DNA of 5,812 bases from Verrucomicrobiota bacterium (GTDB lineage: Bacteria > Verrucomicrobiota > Verrucomicrobiia > Limisphaerales > DSYF01): the NCBI GenBank assembly GCA_025457725.1, contig JALOTU010000194.1, positions 1 to 5,812 on the forward strand. Direction: 5' to 3'. This document shows, in pieces, positions 1 through 4,760 of the stretch. Position 1 is the first letter of the stretch; every line of letters begins with the position of its first letter. Position numbers and translations under genes: made by a program. The notes beneath the pieces are model-generated. The model was not told the origin of the DNA. It saw only the letters and a list, made by a program, of their open reading frames with translations, and ran no database searches.

Positions 1-157
1 CCAGCGCCGGAGTCCAGCCACTCATCCAAGGCGAGGTCTGTGTCAGTCCCGCCAATGGAACATCGAAGAGCCGGTCGATTTCGTCCCTCAAATCGCTCAA
101 CCGACTTATACCGGTCCAATTAGCTGCCACTGGGCTTTGCCATCGTGTTAGTTTCAT
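1..157 (-). CDS. Small heat-shock protein (Hsp20/alpha-crystallin family), N-terminal fragment cut by window edge
   Basis: I translated this by hand from the ATG at 157-155. It gives 52 residues with no stop before the window edge. The start is supported by AAAGGA on the minus strand (171-166), 8 nt upstream. The visible part begins MKLTRW, has an amphipathic DEIDRLFD helix at residues 25-32, and reaches GWTPAL at 47-52. This is the usual layout of bacterial Hsp20 proteins: a short basic/aromatic start, a D/E-x-x-R-L-F helix, then W-x-P-A-L/V just before the alpha-crystallin beta-sandwich. The alpha-crystallin domain itself lies outside the window, so the assignment rests on the N-terminal pattern alone. 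Known Hsp20 proteins are ATP-independent cytoplasmic holdase chaperones that form oligomers and bind unfolding clients. The gene is separated from the aldolase gene upstream by 282 nt and a terminator-like hairpin, so it probably has its own promoter. Confidence 0.72.
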   Translation of the reverse strand, partial: MKLTRWQSPVAANWTGISRLSDLRDEIDRLFDVPLAGLTQTSPWMSGWTPAL

Positions 158-165
158 GTTGTATG

Positions 166-171
166 TCCTTT
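166..171 (-). promoter_or_regulatory. Ribosome binding site of the hsp20-like gene
   Basis: The minus strand reads AAAGGA here, 8 nt before the ATG at 157. This is a good Shine-Dalgarno match and fixes the start of the partial gene. Confidence 0.7.
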
Positions 172-254
172 CTTGTTGGTTGTTTTAACTCTGCCACACT
201 GTTCAGCTTCTAAAATGCCATGCAACTAGATTATCTATAAGCTATTGTACATAA

Positions 255-260
255 ATTATA
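255..260 (-). promoter_or_regulatory. Candidate -10 element upstream of the hsp20-like gene (tentative)
   Basis: The minus strand contains an exact TATAAT at 260-255, inside the only AT-rich stretch of the window and about 100 nt upstream of the hsp20 start codon. No good -35 hexamer sits 16-18 nt upstream of it. I saw neither a sigma-32-type heat-shock promoter nor a CIRCE inverted repeat. AT-rich DNA often yields such hexamers by chance, so this is only a candidate. Confidence 0.25.
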
Positions 261-381
261 TACCAATTAATAACGCCTAGAATTACCCATCCGAAATGAG
301 CCATATTGGCCCTTACTCATGTCGGAAGGTTGTCATTGTATGTGTCAGTAAGTCGCTTTCAGGATTTGAAATGTACGCGCA

Positions 382-410
382 AACCCCACCGCAGTCCACG
401 CGGTGGGGTT
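382..410 (-). terminator. Hairpin terminator downstream of the aldolase gene
   Basis: AACCCCACCGC (382-392) and GCGGTGGGGTT (400-410) form a perfect 11-bp GC-rich stem around a 7-nt loop. It begins 30 nt past the aldolase stop codon. On the minus strand the stem ends in GTT followed by only one more T and then GCGCG, so there is no proper U-tract. It could be a weak intrinsic terminator or a 3'-end-stabilising structure. The stem is unambiguous; the termination function is inferred from its position. Confidence 0.7.
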
Positions 411-439
411 CAGATGGGAGCGATTAGATCGAGTTCGTT

Positions 440-1402
440 TTAATCGAAGGCGTGACCGGCGCAGCAGAGCACATCCCGCACTTTGTGGCGAACGAGTTCC
501 TTCACGGCGGTTCGGGCGGGGCCCAGATACTTGCGAGGATCAAATTCCTTTGGATTCTCAGCGAAAACCTTGCGGATGCCGGCAGTCATGGCGATTCGCA
601 AATCAGTGTCAATATTCACCTTGGTACAGCCGGTCCGACGGGCCACTTCGATATCCGCTTCGGGGACCCCTTGGGCGTCAGGCATGGCTCCTCCATACTT
701 ATTCACCTCCGCCACCAGATCCTGCGGGACACTGGATGCCCCATGGAGCACCAGGGGATAATCCCCCATGCCCGCGTCCATCAGCGCTTTTTTGATCAGT
801 TTCAGGCGCTCGAGGTCCAGATGCTGTGTGCCTTTGAACTTGTAGGCCCCGTGAGAGTTGCCGATGGCCACGGCGAGCGAATCACACCCGGTTTCCTTGA
901 CAAACTTAACCGCCTCGTCCGGCTCAGTATAGTGGCCGCTGGTCGAGTGCGCCCCCCCTTCTTCCCCATCATCAAACTGCGCACCCACCAGGTGTCCCAG
1001 CTCGGATTCCACCGAACAATTGTGTTTGTGCGCGTATTCGACCACCCGGCGGGTGATCTCCGCGTTTTTTTCAAACGGTTCATGGCTGGCATCGATCATG
1101 ACGCTGGTGAATCCCTCGTCGATGCACTGTTTGCAAAGATCGAAGGTGTCGCCATGGTCGAGATGGATGGCAATCGGAATATTGGAAAGGCTGACGGCGG
1201 CCTCGATGAGCTTCTTGAGATAGACCGGATTGGCGTACTGGCGCGCACCTTTGGAGATTTGAAGCATCAGGGGCGCTTTCTCCTCTTCGCACGCCTCAAC
1301 AATGGCCTGGATGAGTTCCATGTTGTTGACGTTGAATGCGCCCAACGCATATTTCCCCTTGAGCGCTTTTGCGAAAAGATCCCGTGTGTGTGTCAGTGGC
1401 AT
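440..1402 (-). CDS. fba: Class II fructose-bisphosphate aldolase (zinc-dependent)
   Basis: This 320-residue cytoplasmic enzyme reversibly cleaves fructose 1,6-bisphosphate to dihydroxyacetone phosphate and glyceraldehyde 3-phosphate in glycolysis and gluconeogenesis. The class II signature is clear. GAFNVNN sits at 21-27. HLDHGD at 80-85 carries the catalytic Asp82 and the metal ligand His83. VESELG at 131-136 contains Glu134, GNSHG at 181-185 gives ligand His184, and LHGAS at 219-223 gives ligand His220. The phosphate-binding NIDTD is at 263-267. The length is normal for the family, and all metal and catalytic positions seem present. The start MPLTHTRDLF matches the usual N-terminus of the family. 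The Shine-Dalgarno upstream is weak (GAGA-like). The gene lies 128 nt downstream of the response regulator on the same strand and is followed by a hairpin at 382-410. Co-transcription with the regulator is possible, but nothing suggests a functional link. Confidence 0.96.
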   Translation of the reverse strand: MPLTHTRDLFAKALKGKYALGAFNVNNMELIQAIVEACEEEKAPLMLQISKGARQYANPVYLKKLIEAAVSLSNIPIAIHLDHGDTFDLCKQCIDEGFTSVMIDASHEPFEKNAEITRRVVEYAHKHNCSVESELGHLVGAQFDDGEEGGAHSTSGHYTEPDEAVKFVKETGCDSLAVAIGNSHGAYKFKGTQHLDLERLKLIKKALMDAGMGDYPLVLHGASSVPQDLVAEVNKYGGAMPDAQGVPEADIEVARRTGCTKVNIDTDLRIAMTAGIRKVFAENPKEFDPRKYLGPARTAVKELVRHKVRDVLCCAGHAFD

Positions 1403-1530
1403 AAGTGTGTCTCTGTTCTGTTAATGAAATGGCCGCGAATGCGGCGGCAACCAGCCGCAAAGCTTAAGTGAACCGGTTGGGGAAGAAAGAAGAAAATCTG
1501 TCGGAAACCCCGCGGGGAAACGCAGCGACG
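1403..1530 (-). other. Regulator-aldolase intergenic region with a GCGGC/GCCGC leader structure
   Basis: This 128-nt gap is the 5' leader of the aldolase gene if a promoter lies here. It has a pyrimidine-rich stretch on the minus strand (about 1481-1499) and an AACCGGTT palindrome at 1471-1478. Three 5-nt segments are placed so that the middle one, GCGGC at 1441-1445, can pair with GCCGC at 1432-1436 or with GCCGC at 1454-1458. No convincing sigma-70 or sigma-54 promoter was found. The CCCCGCGGGG palindrome at 1508-1517 lacks a loop and is unlikely to be a classical terminator. Confidence 0.4.
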
Positions 1531-3006
1531 CTACTGCACCTTTTCGTCCTCGGTCAGCTTGCGGTAGAGGGTGGCCAGGCTCACGCCCAACAGGATGGCC
1601 GCCTGTTCCTTGTCCCCGCCCACCAGGTCGATGACACGGTTCATATACGCGACCTCCTGCTCCCGTGAGAAGATCCGCAGCGGCTTGACGTCATCCACCG
1701 TTTCAGGGATGGCCGGGTTACCCCGTCCGGATTCCCCCATGGGGGCACTGGCGGGAGCCTGGGAAGAATCCTGGAGCTTGGGGAGGTCTGCCTCGGCCGA
1801 GTCGTCCACCGCCTCCGCGGTCTCCCCAAAGGATTTCAGCACGGAGGCCGGCAGATCCTTTGCGCGAATGACATCCCCCTCGCACAACGTTGCCGCCCGT
1901 TCGATCGCATTTTCCAACTCCCGCACATTGCCCGGCCAATGGTGCGCCCGCAGGATCTCCATGACCCGGCTGCTGACTCTGCGGGGCCGTCCGGTCCTTC
2001 CCGAGGGCCGTGAACGGAGGAAGTGGGCGACCAGCAACGGCAGATCCTCACTCCGCTCCCGCAAACCGGGCAGTTGAATGGGGATGACGTTGAGCCGGTA
2101 GTAGAGGTCCTCGCGAAAGCCGCCGTCCTTGATGCGGTTTTCCAGCGGTTCATTGGTGGCGGCGACGACACGGACATTGACCTGAATGGGGGTGTTCTCG
2201 CCCACCCGGCGTATTTCCCTCTCCTGCAGGACCCGCAGCAGGCGGCTTTGAAGCAGAGGCGGCATGCATCCCACCTCATCCAGGAAAATGGTCCCGCCGT
2301 CCGCCTCCTGAAAGAGCCCCTTCTTGTCGGCGATCGCCCCGGTAAACGCCCCCCGGCAATGCCCGAACAACTCGGACTCCAGGAGGTTTTCCGGCAGCGC
2401 ACTGCAATTGATGGGGATGAACGGGGCATTTTGCCGCCGACTGTTCTGGTGCAACGCCTTGGCCACCAATTCCTTGCCCGTACCGCTCTCGCCCAGAATC
2501 AAAATGGTGCTGTCGGTATCCGCCACCCGCTCGAGCATCTTGAACACGGCCTGCATTTTCTCCGCATTTCCGATGATCCGGGTGAACTGATACTTTTTCT
2601 TGAGCTGGCGGCGAAGAAACGTGGTCTCGCTCACCGCTTCCCCGAACGACAGGGCCCGACGGATGGTAAACCTGAAGTCCTCGACCTTGAATGGCTTTTC
2701 CAGGTAGTCAAACGCCCCGGCCCGCATCGCATCGATCGCCGTATCCAAAGTGCCAAACCCCGTGACCACGATGACCACGGGCGGAGGTGAAAGGCTGCGC
2801 GCTTTCTTGAGGACATCCAGCCCCTTGGCGCCGGATTTGTCGAGATAGAGGTCGGTGATGACCAGGTCGGGGGAGTGTTCGGCGATGCCTTCCAGCGCCG
2901 CGTCGAGGCTGGAGAACGGGATGACCTCGTGACCTTCCTTGCGCAGGAGGTCACCCACCATCTGCACCATGGTCAACTCGTCATCTACCAGAACCACCTT
3001 CGCCAT
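1531..3006 (-). CDS. Sigma-54-dependent response regulator, NtrC family (REC-AAA+-Fis HTH)
   Basis: This 491-residue cytoplasmic activator is expected to be phosphorylated by a histidine kinase and then to hydrolyse ATP to open sigma-54 promoters. The receiver spans about 3-118, with acidic pair Asp8/Asp9, phospho-acceptor Asp52, Thr82 and Lys104. The AAA+ domain spans about 143-375. It has Walker A GESGTGKE (172-179), ESELFGH (210-216), the sigma-54 contact loop GAFTGA (219-224), Walker B with Asp243/Glu244, FREDLYYRL (297-305) with the arginine-finger residues, and WPGNVREL (357-364). A linker of about 50 residues rich in Asp, Glu, Pro and Ser (about 391-440) leads to a Fis-type helix-turn-helix (about 464-484, GDKEQAAILLGVSLATLYRKL region). 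An in-frame TAG four codons upstream fixes ATG 3006 as the earliest start, yet no Shine-Dalgarno is visible. No kinase gene is in view. Its targets are unknown; pilus, secretion or envelope genes would be typical. Confidence 0.95.
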   Translation of the reverse strand: MAKVVLVDDELTMVQMVGDLLRKEGHEVIPFSSLDAALEGIAEHSPDLVITDLYLDKSGAKGLDVLKKARSLSPPPVVIVVTGFGTLDTAIDAMRAGAFDYLEKPFKVEDFRFTIRRALSFGEAVSETTFLRRQLKKKYQFTRIIGNAEKMQAVFKMLERVADTDSTILILGESGTGKELVAKALHQNSRRQNAPFIPINCSALPENLLESELFGHCRGAFTGAIADKKGLFQEADGGTIFLDEVGCMPPLLQSRLLRVLQEREIRRVGENTPIQVNVRVVAATNEPLENRIKDGGFREDLYYRLNVIPIQLPGLRERSEDLPLLVAHFLRSRPSGRTGRPRRVSSRVMEILRAHHWPGNVRELENAIERAATLCEGDVIRAKDLPASVLKSFGETAEAVDDSAEADLPKLQDSSQAPASAPMGESGRGNPAIPETVDDVKPLRIFSREQEVAYMNRVIDLVGGDKEQAAILLGVSLATLYRKLTEDEKVQ

Positions 3007-3072
3007 GGGTGCAGGCTAAGACCGGGGGACTGCGTGGGCAAGAGGCGATTGGAGGGCGCGCGGGCGGTGTCC

Positions 3073-3103
3073 GGACCGGGGCGGCGCAAGGCCGCCCCGG
3101 TCC
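3073..3103 (-). terminator. GC-rich hairpin between pilC and the response regulator (terminator or attenuator-like)
   Basis: GGACCGGGGCGGC (3073-3085) pairs perfectly with GCCGCCCCGGTCC (3091-3103) around a 5-nt loop, giving a 13-bp stem that starts 7 nt past the pilC stop codon. No T-tract follows on either strand. It may be a factor-assisted terminator, an mRNA 3'-end stabiliser, or a processing point between pilC and the regulator. The structure is certain; the role is inferred. Confidence 0.6.
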
Positions 3104-3110
3104 CAGACCA

Positions 3111-4313
3111 CTACCTCACAATCTCGCTGAGTTTGAAGATCGGCAGGAACATACAGATCACCATGCTGCCGATGACCACCCCCAGGAAGACGATCAGGAT
3201 CGGCTCGATCATCGAGGTCAGGCCCGAGAGGGTGGTTTCGATCTCCTCATCGAGGAAGTCCGAGATGCGCTCCAGCATGTTGTCCACTTTGCCGGTTTGC
3301 TCGCCCGCCGTGATCATGCGGATGATCATGCTGGGGAAAACGGGGTGTTTGGAAAGCGCCGCCGCCAGGCCCTCGCCACGTTCGATGTCCACCGTCGCGG
3401 TGCGAATGGCCCTTTCCATCACCACATTGCCCACCGTCTGGGCGACGATGCCGAGCACCTCCAGGATGGGAACGCCGCTGCGAATCAACGAGGCCAGCGT
3501 GCGGGTGAAACGGGCCAGACAGATCTTATGGGCCACCCCGCCAAAGATGGGCATCTTGATGCGATACGCGTCCCAAAAGGCGCGACCCTTCTTGGTCTTG
3601 ATGAAATGGAACCAGGCATAAACGCTTGCCCCCCCGACCAGGAGGATTAACAGGAAATAGCTCTGGACCACCTCGCTGAGCCCGATCATGAATTGGGTGG
3701 GGGCGGGCAGCTTGGCGCCAAAACCGGAGTAGATTTCGCCGAATACGGGGATGACTTTCACCAACAGGAACAGGGTGATGAGGATGGCCACCACGGTGAC
3801 CACGGTCGGATACATCATGGCCGACTTCACTTTGCGACGCAGCCGGGCGGCGTTTTCCAGGTAAGTTGCCAGGCGGGCCAGGATTTCCGCCAGCAAACCG
3901 CCTTTTTCGCCCGCGGACACCATGGCGACGTAGAGCTTGGTGAAGACCTTGGGGTGCTTTTGCAAGGCCTCGGAGAAACTGTCCCCGGACTCCACACGGG
4001 AACAAACGTCCCGGATGACGTCCTTCATGACCTTGTTGGGAGACTGTTCGGCAAGGGCTTGCAGTGATTGCACCATGGCCAAACCGGCGTCGATCATGGT
4101 GGCCAGCTGGCGCGTGAAGATGACCAGGTCCTGCAAGGCCACTTTGCCGCCGGCGGTCCTGCCTTTCTTGGAAAGCTTTTCCTGAATTGAGACAACCAGC
4201 AGGTTCCGCTTGAGGAGAGCCGCCACCGCGGCCTGCTCGTTTCCGGCCTCCACGACACTTCGAATTTCCCGACCGGAAGCCGTGTCCCGTGCTACATACG
4301 CAAATGATGGCAT
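3111..4313 (-). CDS. pilC: Type IV pilus / type II secretion inner-membrane platform protein (T2SS F family, PilC-like)
   Basis: This 400-residue polytopic inner-membrane protein belongs to the PilC/GspF family. Such proteins form the platform on which the cytoplasmic assembly ATPase drives pilin or pseudopilin polymerisation. The soluble N-terminus (MPSFAYVARD) is typical of the family. Two homologous T2SSF repeats follow. The first, at about 65-190, opens with FTRQLATMIDAGL; the second, at about 268-390, opens with FTRTLASLIRSGV. Three hydrophobic segments are visible at about 170-191, 219-235 and 370-393, as usual for the family. The segment FGAKLPAPTQ (198-207) resembles PilC proteins more than GspF. 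No ATPase, prepilin or secretin gene is in the window, so pilus versus secretion use is undecided. The Shine-Dalgarno is weak (AAGAG). The gene diverges from the porin gene and precedes the response regulator by 104 nt. Confidence 0.93.
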   Translation of the reverse strand: MPSFAYVARDTASGREIRSVVEAGNEQAAVAALLKRNLLVVSIQEKLSKKGRTAGGKVALQDLVIFTRQLATMIDAGLAMVQSLQALAEQSPNKVMKDVIRDVCSRVESGDSFSEALQKHPKVFTKLYVAMVSAGEKGGLLAEILARLATYLENAARLRRKVKSAMMYPTVVTVVAILITLFLLVKVIPVFGEIYSGFGAKLPAPTQFMIGLSEVVQSYFLLILLVGGASVYAWFHFIKTKKGRAFWDAYRIKMPIFGGVAHKICLARFTRTLASLIRSGVPILEVLGIVAQTVGNVVMERAIRTATVDIERGEGLAAALSKHPVFPSMIIRMITAGEQTGKVDNMLERISDFLDEEIETTLSGLTSMIEPILIVFLGVVIGSMVICMFLPIFKLSEIVR

Positions 4314-4343
4314 AGTTTGCTCTTAAGTTGGTGTTACCAGAAC

Positions 4344-4364
4344 TGCCTGATTCACTCTCAGGCA
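4344..4364 (-). repeat. Stem-loop in the pilC leader
   Basis: TGCCTGA (4344-4350) and TCAGGCA (4358-4364) form a perfect 7-bp stem with a 7-nt loop, about 30 nt upstream of the pilC start codon. No T-run follows on the minus strand, so it does not look like an intrinsic terminator. It is one of several short inverted repeats in the leader. Confidence 0.5.
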
Positions 4365-4468
4365 CTTGGGCGCTTCGTTCTACCGCGCTACCCTGAGCAG
4401 GGGGCATTCCACCACCTCCAACGCAGTCTGCGGCTGGATTTGAAGGTGTTACCCCCCTCAACCAGCTC

Positions 4469-4570
4469 TCAGGCGGCAAGTTTCCCTCGCGGCTCGAAGG
4501 CTTGGCGGCACCTTCCCGACATCTCCAAAAACCAGTCGATTCCAGCCAAAGTCACCAAATCAACCCTCAT
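4469..4570 (-). CDS. Candidate small ORF (33 aa) with a strong ribosome binding site, upstream of pilC (tentative)
   Basis: On the minus strand an ATG at 4570 is preceded by GGAGGT (4582-4577) with a 6-nt spacer, a better Shine-Dalgarno than that of pilC or the response regulator. The reading frame gives 33 residues, starting MRVDLVTLAGIDWFLEM and ending GKLAA, then TGA. I recognise no family. There is no signal peptide or clear membrane segment; the middle is mildly hydrophobic and the end is basic. It sits 155 nt upstream of pilC on the same strand, so it could be a leader peptide or a small protein. The reading frame also stays open upstream of this ATG, which shows that open frames arise easily here. 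It may be a chance pairing of a GGAGGT with an ATG. Confidence 0.2.
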   Translation of the reverse strand: MRVDLVTLAGIDWFLEMSGRCRQAFEPRGKLAA

Positions 4571-4746
4571 TTCCGCACCTCCAGTAATGAATGCTTCTTC
4601 CCAATGTGTTCCCAACGCAAAAAAACTTGTTGCATTTGGGGGGCGATTTCTCAGAATTCGGCCAGAAACGCCATTTCGGCGGCGAAACAAACTGTGTTTG
4701 TTTCGTGTTGTTCTGTAAAAAGCACAGAAAAAAACCAAAAACCATC

Positions 4747-4752
4747 GGAGGA
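4747..4752 (+). promoter_or_regulatory. Ribosome binding site of the porin gene
   Basis: GGAGGA lies 8 nt before the ATG at 4761. This is a near-perfect Shine-Dalgarno and decides the start of the porin gene, in agreement with the signal peptide that follows at once. Confidence 0.88.
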
Positions 4753-4760
4753 ACGATAAA

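Larger units (their letters stand above)
158..381. other. Intergenic region between the hsp20-like gene and the aldolase terminator
   Basis: No credible ORF is present on either strand. The part from about 190 to 290 is markedly AT-rich compared with the rest of the window, and the part from 290 to 381 is of mixed composition. The region must hold the hsp20 promoter and an untranslated leader. Apart from the Shine-Dalgarno and the TATAAT noted separately, I see only a trivial GCCA/TGGC inverted repeat at 300-310. No repeat array or tRNA is visible. Confidence 0.6.
4314..4760. other. Divergent intergenic region between pilC and the porin gene
   Basis: This 447-nt region must hold the 5' leaders and promoters of both divergent genes. 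From 4344 to 4432 it carries several short inverted repeats, described separately. From about 4600 to 4740 it is richer in A/T runs, including seven A at 4619-4625 and seven A at 4728-4734, as expected near promoters. TTTCG/CGAAA with a 4-nt loop occurs at 4674-4687. I looked for -24/-12 (TGGCAC-N5-TTGC type) elements on both strands and saw none that fit. I saw no confident sigma-70 promoter either. Open frames on both strands here have unconvincing composition. Confidence 0.5.

Noticed and set aside
452..1471. Long plus-strand open frame (339 codons) opposite the aldolase gene
   Set aside because: It is the antisense shadow of a fully recognisable aldolase with all catalytic motifs. Its translation resembles no family and has no good ribosome site.
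1508..1517. CCCCGCGGGG palindrome after the response regulator stop
   Set aside because: There is no loop, so it cannot fold as a simple terminator hairpin. It may be chance in GC-rich DNA.
2023..2790. Plus-strand open frame of 255 codons opposite the response regulator
   Set aside because: It is antisense to the AAA+ and receiver domains, with composition typical of a GC-rich shadow frame and no recognisable domain.
4330..4453. Direct repeat GGTGTTACC at 4330-4338 and 4445-4453 flanking the pilC leader hairpins
   Set aside because: One repeated 9-mer in a few hundred bases is expected by chance fairly often, and no longer homology surrounds the copies.
3526..4479. Minus-strand open frame of 317 codons overlapping pilC in another frame
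   Set aside because: Its Gly/Arg/Pro/His-rich translation is a frame shadow of pilC, which has clear family motifs.
4425..4480. tRNA-like TTCAAATCC segment on the minus strand upstream of pilC
   Set aside because: The flanking bases do not form a T-arm, and no acceptor stem or anticodon arm can be built around it.
4628..4658. Possible sigma-70 promoter for the porin (TTGCAT, 16-nt spacer, CAGAAT)
   Set aside because: The -35 matches only three of six consensus positions and the -10 is also imperfect, so it is not distinguishable from background.
4317..4718. Plus-strand open frame of 133 codons in the pilC-porin intergenic region
   Set aside because: It has no Shine-Dalgarno, its composition is unlike a real protein, and it ends just before the porin ribosome site. 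I recognise no domain.
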